Positions 50,001 through 57,872 are shown, counted from the first letter of the stretch. The stretch is DNA of 64,000 nt from JAENVT01 sp039931555 (GCA_039931555.1 JBDTRP010000030.1:1-64000), one strand, 5' to 3'. Numbers and translations are program-made. The notes: a model not told the origin generated them from the sequence alone.

Positions 50001-50366
50001 TTGCACGCGGCTGCAATCACCAAGTTGGTCGAGCCGTTCTCGGGCCAGTTGTTGCTCGCCCCGGTCAGCTTCGTGTGCTATCAGGCGGCCGACTCGGCGC
50101 TGGCGCGGCTGGCCGCGCTGCAGGGAGACCGGGCGGCTGCTGACGATCTGTTCCGCCGCGGCATCGCCCTCGAGGAGCAGATCGGCGCCAAGCTGCTGGC
50201 GTCTGCATCGCGACTTTGGTTTGCCGAGCACCTCGCCGGATCGTCATCACTCGTGGATCAGGCCGCGGCACGGCAACTCGCGCAAGCATGCCTCGCCTAC
50301 TTCGAATCGATCGGCTGCTATCTCACGGAGCACGCCACGAGGCTGCTTCAGGATCTGGTGCGATAG
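47079..50366 (+). CDS. Class III nucleotide cyclase domain fused to AAA ATPase and helical repeats
   Basis: 1095 residues. Cyclase domain (1-175): RTVLFTDVRGST with metal Asp17, IVKSTGDG with Lys57 and Asp61, and TAVVEAARL, where Arg125 is kept but the transition-state Asn is Val121. An ATPase of the MalT/AfsR type follows: Walker A VAGEPGIGKSRLAREAA near residue 230, Walker B VVIVLDDLQWAD near 340. The rest is helical, TPR-like, with no C-terminal HTH. Such proteins are large signal-transduction regulators. SD aaggggtga precedes GTG 47079; a TATGCT -10 lies further upstream. Confidence 0.85.
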   Translation: MGVTVLNAQTRTVLFTDVRGSTAQRVLLGDDSFDALRREHDDVLTAAAVKNGGEIVKSTGDGLHITFRAASDAVACAVAMQRGIERLNRRNAEPEHLGLAVGVSAGDVIAEHGDVYGTAVVEAARLCAVALAGQVVVADVVRLLTGSRGGHDFQRRGDLALKGLAAPVRSFDVVWHAATVSCIPLPARLAPGLDDFVGRHAERTLLLDAFHAVAAGPREVVFVAGEPGIGKSRLAREAAATMFEEGAVVLAGRCEEHLGGPFQLWTTVLAHLIEHLDDDIVAHYLSAHGGEIARVLPDLRRRFPDLRVAPRVDADVARHRLFEATAALLDTATMEGPVVIVLDDLQWADVGSLQLLRHLVRMAPHAPILIIGTYRDTELETSPLDETLADLRRDDLFRRVVLQGLSTDELGEFLAKRIGSAPPPEFIGALSAETGGNPFFAGEVVAHLVESDQLGLVGEHWTTEISFDRLGMSEGVRDLLGRRMARLRRASTQALEIASVLGREFDVPTLALLDQVVEEELREYLEGALRAGLLRQDPSRPGRYAFTHALVRQRLYGGLGTTRRVRLHWQVGVALRAAPDHDVDAVAYHLSEGVLAGEAMEAVDATLVAAARALEVSAFETAVDQFGNAIALIDQADADDPDRRYSALVGLGDAHVALSNALGYTDAFLAAAEVARGQGRADRLARAALGIGQHALILRLAPETAALFDEAIDALGPEDSAARSMLLSFRAFHRTITPGIAEDRQAEIDEAAAIAARVGDRRAAAQAMFAQISALRGSPMVDRMIELSDAMLEAAIELDDIRLQTHALLNGATARLQRGDRAGWQRAAVALKLVARRPSGTYARPWSMMWDTVECVFDERYTDADDNASAGAATWCALPIVELCFVAQQAVSKRWMGQRRVAADLIRPWVEIPGSAVNLRTLLACFELDEAPDAARAVLDHCATDNFVETRLQAAQRPPVLVNLAELCVRTNSTLHAAAITKLVEPFSGQLLLAPVSFVCYQAADSALARLAALQGDRAAADDLFRRGIALEEQIGAKLLASASRLWFAEHLAGSSSLVDQAAARQLAQACLAYFESIGCYLTEHATRLLQDLVR

Positions 50367-50470
50367 GCGAACGCCCCAACGAAGCCGCCGGCGGGTTGTG
50401 CGAACGCGGTGCCGGGTGCCAGAGCGACGGCGGTGACGGCGACAAGGCGCAACCAAGCCCGGGTATTCAT
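50348..50470 (-). CDS. Putative 40-residue secreted peptide
   Basis: A short frame with a convincing signal peptide: MNTRAWLRLVAVTAVALAPG, then TAFAQ with an A-x-A cleavage site, then about 16 residues (PAGGFVGAFAYRTRS). The mRNA has aaagga about 7 nt before the ATG. It is immediately downstream of the RlmI-like gene on the same strand and overlaps the end of the cyclase/ATPase gene by 19 bp in opposite direction. It may be a genuine small peptide or the N-terminus of a gene truncated by the neighbour. Confidence 0.45.
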   Translation of the reverse strand: MNTRAWLRLVAVTAVALAPGTAFAQPAGGFVGAFAYRTRS

Positions 50471-50527
50471 GATGGGTTCCTTTCAGGAGGTGATGTACCG
50501 GCGGGATTCCGATGCCGCCCGTGAGGA
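50471..50527 (-). promoter_or_regulatory. Leader with an anti-Shine-Dalgarno-like motif
   Basis: The transcript reads atcacctcct, identical to the 3' end of 16S rRNA, then gaaagga, the ribosome site of the small peptide. tcct-gaa-agga can fold over that site. A small hairpin (ggcgg/ccgcc) precedes it after the RlmI-like stop. Confidence 0.4.
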
Positions 50528-51769
50528 TCACCCTTCGAGCGGGATCACCCTGGCGAACAGCGCTTTCAGGTAGCCACCCTGCGCGAACGTGATCGGATGA
50601 TCGACCGCGTGGCCCGTGCGCCGGACTTCGACGAGGTCGTACCCGGCTCGCTGCGCGGCGCCTCGCACAGTCGCGTAGAACTGCTCCTCGGTGATCCGGC
50701 TCGAGCACGACGCCTGCACCAGCAAGCCGTCGGTTCGTGTCAGTTGCACGGCCCGTCGGGTGAGCTGGCCGTAGGCGTACAGGGCTCGGTCGATGTTCGA
50801 CTTTCGCTGAGCGAATGCGGGCGGATCCACGACCACGATGTCGTAGTGCTTGCGGCGCTGGATCAATCGATCCATCACTTCGTAGGCGTCACCGATCATC
50901 GAGTCGTGCTCGCAGTGCCGAACGTTGGGCAGGTCGGCGTTGTGGGCAAAGTTGCGGTCGGCGGCGGCCAGTGTCGGTTCGCTCTGGTCGACGCTGGTCA
51001 CTCGCGTCGCGCCACCCGCGGCGGCATGGACACCGAACCCGCCGGTCGCCGCGAAGATGTCGAGCACTCGCATGCCGGCTGCCATCGATCCGACCAACGC
51101 CCGGTTCTCCCGTTGATCGAGGAAGTAGCCGGTCTTTTGCCCACTGATCACCTCGGCTTCGAAGATCAACCCGTTCTCGCGGAACAGCACCGGAGCGGTT
51201 GGTGACTCGCCGATCAATGCCATGCTTTCGCTCAGGCCGTGCAAGCGCTGGTCGGCCATGGTGCGAGCCATGCGCAGCACCAGCGTCGCCGGCTTGAGCT
51301 CGTCGTCGATCACCTGCACGATCGAGCGAAGGTGCGGGATCCACACCGGGCTGTAGAGCTTCAGCACCAACGTGTCGGCGTAACGATCGAGGACGAGGCC
51401 GGGAAAGCCGTCGTTCTCGCCGTTCAAGACGCGGTACCCGTCGGTGTCGTCGCCGATCGAGGCGCGGCGCTGCACGGCGGCGGCGATGCGCTGCTGCCAG
51501 AACGCAGCGTCGATCGTGGCCGGCTTGCCGTGATGCAGGACGCGGATGCGGATCGGCGAGCCCGCGTCCCACAGCCCGATGGCGACGAAGTTGCGATCGT
51601 TGTCGAAGATCACCGCGAGATCGCCGACCACACCGCGGTGACTGATGGACGTGATCGATTCGTTGAAGATCCACGGGTGGCCCGCGGCAATTTGGCGGCG
51701 GGCGTCGGGAGTGACCCGAACCGCCATCCGCTTCTCACTCACCACGGGGAGTTGGTCGAGCACCGACAT
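50528..51769 (-). CDS. rlmI: Class I SAM-dependent rRNA (cytosine-C5) methyltransferase, RlmI-like
   Basis: 413 residues. N-terminal PUA-like domain (RRQIAAGHPWIFNESI near residue 28), a middle domain with DGFPGLVLDRYADTLVLKLY, and a methyltransferase domain with VLDIFAATGGFGVHAAAGGA near 235 (SAM site), DIVVVDPPAFAQRKS near 312 and LLVQASCSSRITEEQFY near 348 (catalytic Cys). RlmI methylates C1962 of 23S rRNA in E. coli. TACCCT lies 8 nt before the ATG. Divergent from pafB. Confidence 0.85.
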   Translation of the reverse strand: MSVLDQLPVVSEKRMAVRVTPDARRQIAAGHPWIFNESITSISHRGVVGDLAVIFDNDRNFVAIGLWDAGSPIRIRVLHHGKPATIDAAFWQQRIAAAVQRRASIGDDTDGYRVLNGENDGFPGLVLDRYADTLVLKLYSPVWIPHLRSIVQVIDDELKPATLVLRMARTMADQRLHGLSESMALIGESPTAPVLFRENGLIFEAEVISGQKTGYFLDQRENRALVGSMAAGMRVLDIFAATGGFGVHAAAGGATRVTSVDQSEPTLAAADRNFAHNADLPNVRHCEHDSMIGDAYEVMDRLIQRRKHYDIVVVDPPAFAQRKSNIDRALYAYGQLTRRAVQLTRTDGLLVQASCSSRITEEQFYATVRGAAQRAGYDLVEVRRTGHAVDHPITFAQGGYLKALFARVIPLEG

Positions 51770-51822
51770 GAGAGATCAGGGTATGCCGATGTGCCCCCGA
51801 ATTCCCTACGCTCGGTGCTCTG

Positions 51823-52743
51823 ATGACCGATCAACTGGAGCGGACGACCAACCTGCTGGCGCTGCTGCTCGAGACCCGCGTGCCGTTGACGCTCGACGAC
51901 ATCGTCAACCAATTGCGTGATCAGTACCCGGCCGGGCACGCGGCCAGGCGCGGTGCGTTCGAGCGCGACAAGGGCCTGCTTCGTGATGTGGGCGTGCCGA
52001 TCGAGACCCAGGTGCTGGGCGGCGCTCATGCCGGGCAGACCGCCTACCGGGTCGACCGCGACCGATATGAGCTGCGCGATCTCGACCTGACCGACGGCGA
52101 GCGCCGGGCCCTGCAGGTCGCTGTTGCCGCAGCGCGAACGAGCGAGGCCGAGTTCGGGATGTTCAAGCTCGGTGGCGTTGCCGACAGCATGGCTTCGATC
52201 ACCGCCAACCTTCCGCAACTCGACCTGCTCCCACCGCTCCGCGAGGCGGTCGCGGCGCGGGCGACGGTCACGTTCGGCTACCACGGCGCGGCGCGCGCGT
52301 TGCAGCCATACGCTCTGCTGCTCCGCGAAGGCTTCTGGTACGTGATCGGGCACGACCTCGGCCATCACGAGGTGCGGACCTATCGCGTCGACCGCATCGA
52401 GGGGTCGGTCGAACGAGGCGGGGGGGCGGAGTTCGAGCGCCCCGATCACTTCGACCCGCGCGCCGTCTTTCCTGCCGACCCGAAAGAGCTCGGCGACGGT
52501 GGCCAGTCGGCCATCGTGCACATCGACAGCACGCGGGCCACGTTCGCGGTCCGCGAGCTCGGCGAGGAGTCGGTCGTTCGCCGCCTCGCCGACGGCAGCG
52601 TCGAGGTCGAAGTGCCGTGCAGCAACCTCGACGCGTTCCGCTCCTGGCTGTTCGGGTGGGGCGAGCACGCCGAGGTGGTGGCACCGCCCAACGTGCGTGA
52701 CGGTTTGATCGACTGGTTGCGAGCCATGGCGAGCAGGTCATGA
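51823..52743 (+). CDS. pafB: WYL-domain regulator, PafB-like
   Basis: 306 residues. N-terminal helix-turn-helix (ERTTNLLALLLETRVPLTLD and RRGAFERDKGLLRDVGVPIE), followed by a WYL domain near residues 140-215 with ARALQPYALLLREGFWYVIG and TYRVDRIEGSVE. Paired PafB and PafC activate the actinobacterial DNA-damage response independently of LexA. The next gene overlaps by ATGA and is the PafC-like partner. No proteasome genes are adjacent here, unlike in mycobacteria. Confidence 0.82.
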   Translation: MTDQLERTTNLLALLLETRVPLTLDDIVNQLRDQYPAGHAARRGAFERDKGLLRDVGVPIETQVLGGAHAGQTAYRVDRDRYELRDLDLTDGERRALQVAVAAARTSEAEFGMFKLGGVADSMASITANLPQLDLLPPLREAVAARATVTFGYHGAARALQPYALLLREGFWYVIGHDLGHHEVRTYRVDRIEGSVERGGGAEFERPDHFDPRAVFPADPKELGDGGQSAIVHIDSTRATFAVRELGEESVVRRLADGSVEVEVPCSNLDAFRSWLFGWGEHAEVVAPPNVRDGLIDWLRAMASRS

Positions 52744-53699
52744 CGACGCGCTGCGGCCCTCGCCGCTCTGCTGAGCGTTTGCGCCGGCTGCTCGTGATGC
52801 TGCCATGGCTGATGGAGCGCGGCGAGGTGCCGGTTGCCGAGATGGCTGCGCGATTCGAGCTGACCGAGGCGGAGCTCGTCGGCGACCTCGAGCTGGCCGC
52901 GCTGTGCGGCCTGCCGCCGTTCATCGACGAGATGATCGACGTCTTCATCGACGAAGGGGTGGTGTTCGTCGGTCTGCCGCGGCTGTTCACCAAGCCGCTG
53001 CGCCTGACCGCGCCGGAGGGCTTCGCCCTGCTGACCTCGGCCAGGGCGGCGATGCAGCTGCCCGGCGCGGATCCTGATGGCTCGCTGGCCAGAGCACTCG
53101 CCAAGTTGGCCGGCGTGCTGGGCGACGATGGGGTGGTGGTCGATGTTCCGCAGCCCCCGGCCACGGCCGACCTGGCCGCCGCGGTCAACGACAATGCCCG
53201 CCTGCGGGTGCGCTACTGGTCGGCCAATCGCGACGAGGCCACCGAACGCGAGATCGCGCCGCGCTCGATCTTTCTCGATCGTGGCCATTGGTACGTGATC
53301 GCCGACGACAGTCGATCGGGTGAATCGCGCACGTTCCGCATCGATCGGTTCGAGGAGTGGGAACGCACCGGAGCGGTCGACGTGCCGCGGCAAGGCGCGG
53401 CCGCGATCGTGCCACCGAGCGGCGACCAGTGGTTCGTCGACAGCGACGTGCCGTCGGTCGTGATGCGCCTCGCGCCCCAGGCTCGTTGGGCGGCCGAGCG
53501 CTACCCCCTCCGCGACGAGCACGAGGACGAGGCCGGGGCGATCGTCGTGCGCATGGCGGTGGCCAACGAGCGTTGGCTGCGCACGCTGCTGCTGCGACTC
53601 GGACCACACGCGTCGGTGCTCGAGCCGCCAGAGTGGCACGATCTCGGTGCCGCTGCGGCGCACCAGTTGTTGGAGCGTTACGAGGCCACCGTCAGCTGA
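52740..53699 (+). CDS. pafC: WYL-domain regulator, PafC-like
   Basis: 319 residues. Helix-turn-helix start (AERLRRLLVMLPWLMERGEV, then AARFELTEAELVGDLELAAL) and the PafC-type DVFIDEGVVFVGLPRLFTKP segment. The WYL domain near residues 150-215 contains ERGIAPRSIFLDRGHWYVIA-like strands and RTFRIDRFEEWE. It overlaps pafB by 4 bp and is expected to form the PafBC heterodimer. Its 3' end overlaps the convergent exonuclease gene by 22 bp. Confidence 0.82.
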   Translation: MTTRCGPRRSAERLRRLLVMLPWLMERGEVPVAEMAARFELTEAELVGDLELAALCGLPPFIDEMIDVFIDEGVVFVGLPRLFTKPLRLTAPEGFALLTSARAAMQLPGADPDGSLARALAKLAGVLGDDGVVVDVPQPPATADLAAAVNDNARLRVRYWSANRDEATEREIAPRSIFLDRGHWYVIADDSRSGESRTFRIDRFEEWERTGAVDVPRQGAAAIVPPSGDQWFVDSDVPSVVMRLAPQARWAAERYPLRDEHEDEAGAIVVRMAVANERWLRTLLLRLGPHASVLEPPEWHDLGAAAAHQLLERYEATVS

Positions 53700-54247
53700 G
53701 CAGCGCTGGTGATGCCGTGGGCACGCAGCAGGTGGGGCAGCACGGCGGCCGTGGCATCGGCATCGGCCAAGGCATCGTGCGGCCGAACCAGCTCGATGCC
53801 ATACCGCGCGCACAGATCGGCCAGGCGGTGCGACTGTTGCCGGTCGGGGTCGAGGCGACGAGACAGCGTGAGGGTGCACAGCGGGTTGACGATGGGAACG
53901 GCGACCCCATGCGTCCTGCCGGCTTTGCGGAGGAACTCGGCGTCGAACGCGGCGTTGTGAGCAACGAAGTGGGCGTCGGCCAGTCGCGCCGCCAGCTCGG
54001 TCAGGACCTGCACGCCGGGCGGCGCGGCCAGCACCATGTGGCGACGAATGCCGTGGATGCCCACCGGGCCGACCCGGAACCACCACCGGCGCCGCGGCGC
54101 AACCAGGCTGGACCACCGATCGAGCACGCGCCCGTGACCGTCGACCACGACCACTCCGATCTGCAACACATGATGGCGTCGTAGGGACAGCCCCGACGTC
54201 TCGACATCGACCACGGCGAACCGCATGTCGTCGAGCTCCGCATCCAT
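53678..54247 (-). CDS. DEDDh 3'-5' exonuclease (DNA polymerase III epsilon-like)
   Basis: 189 residues. ExoI is FAVVDVETSGLSLR with Asp-x-Glu (residues 12-15), ExoII FVAHNAAFDAEFLRKAG near 94 with Asp, and ExoIII RPHDALADADATAAVL near 158 with His and Asp; all four acidic residues and the His are present. It degrades 3' ends of DNA or RNA. ATG 54247 is chosen because TATGGT (54255-54260) lies 7 nt upstream; starts further up begin inside or before that -10. Polymerase proofreading is possible but unproven. Confidence 0.85.
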   Translation of the reverse strand: MDAELDDMRFAVVDVETSGLSLRRHHVLQIGVVVVDGHGRVLDRWSSLVAPRRRWWFRVGPVGIHGIRRHMVLAAPPGVQVLTELAARLADAHFVAHNAAFDAEFLRKAGRTHGVAVPIVNPLCTLTLSRRLDPDRQQSHRLADLCARYGIELVRPHDALADADATAAVLPHLLRAHGITSAAQLTVAS

Positions 54248-54254
54248 GCGTCCA

Positions 54255-54260
54255 ACCATA
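54255..54260 (-). promoter_or_regulatory. -10 element deciding a start
   Basis: TATGGT on the minus strand, 7 nt before ATG 54247 of the exonuclease gene. The ATG contained in the hexamer is a decoy start. Confidence 0.5.
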
Positions 54261-54302
54261 CGCCGGGGGTGTGACACGACGAAGCTCGTCGCTGCGTCCT
54301 AC

Positions 54303-55676
54303 CTACAACAGTTCGGCTGCGAGGCTGGCAACTGCGCCACGCTCGCACGATGTCAAGGTGATGTGCCCGAAGCACCGCTGACCGCCGAACGCTTGGATCA
54401 GCACGGCGAGGGCGTTGTTCGACTCACCCATGTACGGCGCATCGATCTGGCTGGTGTCGCCGGTGAAGATCACCTTCGTGCCTTCGCCGATGCGTGTCAG
54501 CACGGTCTTCAGGGTCGTCGGCTCGAGGTTCTGGGCCTCGTCGACGACGACGATCTGGCGATGCAACGAACGCCCCCGCAAGAACGTGACCGACTCCAGC
54601 GACAGCTGATTGCGCCCGATCAACTCGTCGATCAGCCGGTTGGCGTCGTTGCTGCTGCGCTGATCGGTGAGCGCCACGATCGCGTCGTGGATGGCCGACA
54701 TCCACGGGTCGAGCTTCTCCTCGAGCGTCCCGGGCAGGAAGCCGACATCGGCGCGGCCGACGGGGATCAGCGGGCGATACACCGCCAGCCGCTCGTATCG
54801 ACGGTTCTCGACGACCTGCTCGAGGCCGGCGGCGATGGCCAGCAACGTCTTGCCGGTGCCGGCGCGACCGTCGAGGGCGACGACGCTGACGTCGGGATCG
54901 AGCAGCAGTTCGAGGGCAAAGCGTTGTTCTTTCGACCGGGCCCGCAGCCCCCACGCTTCCGGGGCGTTGTGGTGCAGCAGCGCCAGGTCGCCACCGACGC
55001 GTCGCGCCAAGGCCGACTGCGATCCGGCCCGCAGCACGGCGAACCCGTTCTCGTGCAACTGGCTGCACGACGGGATCGAGTCGATGTCAATGGCGCTCGC
55101 CGAGTACAGACAATCAATGGCCTCGTGCGTGGCTTCGTAGGTGCCCCATCCGCTGGGACGCGTTGCCAGGCTGCGACCGATCGGGCGATGCTCGTCGGCC
55201 TGCAAGCCGAGGTGGGCGGCCTTGATGCGCAACGCCGCGTCGTTGGACACCACGCAGGTCGGTCCGTACATCTGTTGGCCGAGTGCTGCGCCGATGATCC
55301 GGTTGTCGGGAAGCGAGGGATCGAGGCCGTGTTCGATCAACAGGTGCTTCTGCACGCCGTTGATCTCGATCTTGACCGTGCTCGCCGACGAGCTGTCACC
55401 GACCGGGGTGGCATCGGCCAATGATCCGCCGGCGTTGACGCGCAACTCCTCCAGTGTGCGCAGCGCGGTGCGCGCCGCCCGGCCCACGTCGTCGCCACGA
55501 CTCTTCAGCCCGTCGAGCTCTTCGATGACGGTCAGTGGTATCACCACGTCCGCTCCGATGAAGCTGGCAATGCAGCCTGGATCGGCGACCAGGACTGAGG
55601 TGTCGAGCACGATCCGAGTTCGCACACCCCCCTGGACATCGACATGACGAGCATGGGTAGGGGCGAGGTCGGTCAA
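54303..55676 (-). CDS. phoH: PIN domain-PhoH fusion protein (PhoH2 type)
   Basis: 457 residues. N-terminal PIN ribonuclease domain (IVLDTSVLVADPGCIASF with Asp25, VIPLTVIEELDGLKS and CVVSNDAALRIKAAHLGL) followed by a PhoH ATPase domain with Walker A ALDGRAGTGKTLLAIAAG near residue 268, IPVGRADVGFLPGTLEEKLD near 300 and Walker B QIVVVDEAQNLEP near 375. PhoH2 proteins are RNA helicase-nucleases. TTG 55676 is supported by ggag 5 nt before it. Confidence 0.9.
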   Translation of the reverse strand: MTDLAPTHARHVDVQGGVRTRIVLDTSVLVADPGCIASFIGADVVIPLTVIEELDGLKSRGDDVGRAARTALRTLEELRVNAGGSLADATPVGDSSSASTVKIEINGVQKHLLIEHGLDPSLPDNRIIGAALGQQMYGPTCVVSNDAALRIKAAHLGLQADEHRPIGRSLATRPSGWGTYEATHEAIDCLYSASAIDIDSIPSCSQLHENGFAVLRAGSQSALARRVGGDLALLHHNAPEAWGLRARSKEQRFALELLLDPDVSVVALDGRAGTGKTLLAIAAGLEQVVENRRYERLAVYRPLIPVGRADVGFLPGTLEEKLDPWMSAIHDAIVALTDQRSSNDANRLIDELIGRNQLSLESVTFLRGRSLHRQIVVVDEAQNLEPTTLKTVLTRIGEGTKVIFTGDTSQIDAPYMGESNNALAVLIQAFGGQRCFGHITLTSCERGAVASLAAELL

Positions 55677-55808
55677 CGCAACTCCAATCGTCGGTTCGGG
55701 TAGACGAGCGAACTGAGCAACGAGATAGTTGTAGCCGAGCAGGTGCGAGCGTTGGTGGATAGTGGCCGCGACCTGTTCCTCCGTCTCTCTGCATCTCCAG
55801 AGATCTGC

Positions 55809-56357
55809 CTACATCGCCACGGGCACCCCGGGATCGAGTTCAACGCCACAGCTGTTCAGCGCGAAGGCGACCACGTGGTAGTTGCCGACGGTGAAGATCA
55901 CGTCGAGCAACTGCTGGTCGGTCAACCGGGCGGCAAGCACCTGCCACGTCGTATCGCTGATTCGCGAGTCGTCGTGCAACTCGTCGGCGGCGCGGAGCAA
56001 CGCAGCATCGTCGATGCCCCAACCGCCCTCGTCGACCGGCAACTTGGTGCGCTGCACCTCGTCGGTGCTGATGTCGCAGCGCAACGCGATCAGCGCGTGC
56101 TGGCTGAACTCGTACTGCGACGCGCATCGCCATCCCGCCCGCAGGATCAACAGTTCGCGATCGCGTGGTGACAGTGAGTTCTTGGCGAGCACGTGCGTGG
56201 CGAAGACGAGCCAGCGACGCAGGAGAGCGGGATGGTGGGCCAGCGTGCCGAAGATGTTCAGTGGCGAGCCGTCAGGAGCGCGGAGGCCGGCCTTGTCGAA
56301 CAGTTCGGTCACTTCATCGGTCGGTGTCGTGACGGGCGAGATACGAGGGGAGTGCAT
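55809..56357 (-). CDS. Carboxymuconolactone decarboxylase/AhpD-like protein
   Basis: 182 residues. The family core is LAHHPALLRRWLVFATHVLA near residue 39, ELLILRAGWRCASQYEFSQHA near 69, where AhpD has E-x-C-x2-C-x3-H. Here the first Cys is in WRCASQYEFSQH, so only one of the two redox Cys is present (Cys-x-x-Tyr arrangement). It is thus probably not a thiol peroxidase but a decarboxylase-like or antioxidant relative. ATG 56357 follows CAAGAT plus 6 nt. Confidence 0.82.
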   Translation of the reverse strand: MHSPRISPVTTPTDEVTELFDKAGLRAPDGSPLNIFGTLAHHPALLRRWLVFATHVLAKNSLSPRDRELLILRAGWRCASQYEFSQHALIALRCDISTDEVQRTKLPVDEGGWGIDDAALLRAADELHDDSRISDTTWQVLAARLTDQQLLDVIFTVGNYHVVAFALNSCGVELDPGVPVAM

Positions 56358-56390
56358 GTCGCCATCTTGTCGTAGGGGCAGAATGTACGA

Positions 56391-56813
56391 GTGGTCGTGA
56401 CCCCCTGTCAGTTCTGTGACGCGATCATCGGCACGTTGCCGGTTCGTACGGTGCTCGACGACGACATCGTATTTGCGTTCCTGGATCGCTCGCCGGTGTT
56501 CAAGGGACATGTGTTGGTCCTGCCGAAGCGACACGTGGTCACGCTCGCCGATCTCGACGGCGATCTCGTCGGCCCGTTGTTCGAGCGCGTGCAACGGGTT
56601 GCGGCGCGAATGCCGGCCGCGCTCGCGTGCGATGGCACGTTCGTCGCGCTCAACAACATCGTCAGTCAGAGCGTCGCGCATCTGCACGTGCACGTCGTGC
56701 CGCGACGTCGCAAAGATGGATTGCGCGGATTTTTCTGGCCGCGTGTGAAATACGACACCGATGCCGAAGCTGACGAGTACGCCGCGCGCTTGACCGCCGC
56801 GCTGGCCGACTGA
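56391..56813 (+). CDS. HIT family protein
   Basis: 140 residues, a nucleotide hydrolase or transferase. The histidine triad is SVAHLHVHVVPRR near residue 97, with FVALNNIVSQSV before it and VFAFLDRSPVFKGHVLVLPK near 27. The N-terminus has CQFCDAI, a zinc-type Cys pair found in many HIT proteins. Start is GTG 56391 or GTG 56397. It is divergent from the AhpD-like gene with only 33 bp between, and ends 4 bp before the convergent DUF429 gene. Confidence 0.88.
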   Translation: MVVTPCQFCDAIIGTLPVRTVLDDDIVFAFLDRSPVFKGHVLVLPKRHVVTLADLDGDLVGPLFERVQRVAARMPAALACDGTFVALNNIVSQSVAHLHVHVVPRRRKDGLRGFFWPRVKYDTDAEADEYAARLTAALAD

Positions 56814-56817
56814 TGGC

Positions 56818-57465
56818 TCAGCACACGATGCGCATCTCGATGCCGCGGGCATCGCGCTGACCGTCGCCGAACACTCGATGCTCGCCGCGTCGGTACCGCA
56901 ACGTGCTCCACAACACCGCGTACGCATCGAGGAGGTCGTCGGCTCCCGCACCCGCCGGAGCACGCGATGGAACGTCGAGATGAGGGGCCAGCAGTTGGCG
57001 GCGCAGTCGTCGACCGTCGGCTGTCTTCTTCGATGGCAGTGGCGCGCCGCCGTTGAGCATCCTGAACGCGCACTCCGGGTGCACTTCGATGATGCGGTGC
57101 TGGTCAGAGCGCTGAATCAGCGCGTCGAGCTCGGCTACCTTGGCCATGATGTTGAACGTCTGCTTGGAGATGCCGCGCCCGGTCGCGGCCCGCGACGCAG
57201 CCAGCGCGGCGTGGTATTCGGCGTGCTGTAGCGCAGCGCGCGGTGGTGCTGGGAACACCGAACTGCCGGCACGCCCGAGGAACCTGCGAGCCTCGAGATC
57301 GCACGCGCGGGGAGGTCCATCGATGAGCCCCATCGGCATGTCGATGCCGACGAGTGTGAACCGTTCGAGGTGCAACGTCGGCACCACGACGACGCCGCGC
57401 GCAGTTGCCACGATCCAACCCGCCCGGCATCCGTCGATTCCGGCGATCTCGTCTGTGTCGCCCAT
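56818..57465 (-). CDS. DUF429 protein, predicted RNase H-fold nuclease
   Basis: 215 residues. Conserved DUF429 features: IAGIDGCRAGWIVATA at the start (Asp), LVGIDMPMGLIDGPPRACD near residue 38, SSVFPAPPRAAL near 68 and EVHPECAFRMLNGGAPLPSKK near 125, ending with DDLLDAYAVLW. The acidic residues and fold suggest a nuclease by family prediction; no member of this type is well characterised. ATG 57465 has agaagaga upstream in the mRNA. Confidence 0.8.
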   Translation of the reverse strand: MGDTDEIAGIDGCRAGWIVATARGVVVVPTLHLERFTLVGIDMPMGLIDGPPRACDLEARRFLGRAGSSVFPAPPRAALQHAEYHAALAASRAATGRGISKQTFNIMAKVAELDALIQRSDQHRIIEVHPECAFRMLNGGAPLPSKKTADGRRLRRQLLAPHLDVPSRAPAGAGADDLLDAYAVLWSTLRYRRGEHRVFGDGQRDARGIEMRIVC

Positions 57466-57484
57466 TGGTGTCTCTTCTCGGGTG

Positions 57485-57498
57485 GTTGCAAATGCAAC
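57485..57498. promoter_or_regulatory. Short palindrome between DUF429 and HU genes
   Basis: gttgca-aa-tgcaac, an exact 6-bp inverted repeat, in an unusually AT-rich 128-bp intergenic region. It could be an operator for either divergent gene; no regulator is known. Confidence 0.35.
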
Positions 57499-57593
57499 AA
57501 CATAGATGCTTGTAATTAGCGCGCGAAACACGCACGATTTGTCTGCGTAACGCTCCGTTACTACAACCCGATACCCGGAGGTATCAACTCAAC

Positions 57594-57872
57594 ATGACCA
57601 AAGCAGAGCTGATCGATGCGGTCGCGAAGAGTGCCGATGTGAGCAAGGCTGATGCCGAGAAAACTGTCGGCGCCTTTTTCGAAATCGTCACGAGCGCCGC
57701 CCAGGGGGGCGACAAGGTCGCGTGGCCGGGCTTCGGCTCGTTCAGCACCTCGAAGTCCCAGGCGCGTACAGGCCGCAATCCCCAGACAGGTGCGGCCGTC
57801 GATATCGCCGCATCGACTCGGATGAAGTTCACCGCGAGCAGCACGCTCAAAGCGACCCTCAACAACAAGTAA
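57594..57872 (+). CDS. HU family DNA-binding protein
   Basis: 92 residues, a complete HU: MTKAELIDAVAKSADVSKAD at the start, GGDKVAWPGFGSFSTSKSQA near residue 38 and the DNA-arm RTGRNPQTGAAVDIAASTRM (59-78) with the intercalating RNP motif. It compacts and bends DNA. ggaggt lies 11 nt before the ATG. The frame ends with TAA at 57870, and the same frame reopens ten codons later as a Lys/Ala/Pro repeat gene, so together they mirror mycobacterial HupB. Confidence 0.93.
   Translation: MTKAELIDAVAKSADVSKADAEKTVGAFFEIVTSAAQGGDKVAWPGFGSFSTSKSQARTGRNPQTGAAVDIAASTRMKFTASSTLKATLNNK

Noticed and set aside
50478..50490. Fragment of a 16S rRNA gene
   Set aside because: Only about ten bases match the rRNA tail; nothing around it resembles rRNA.
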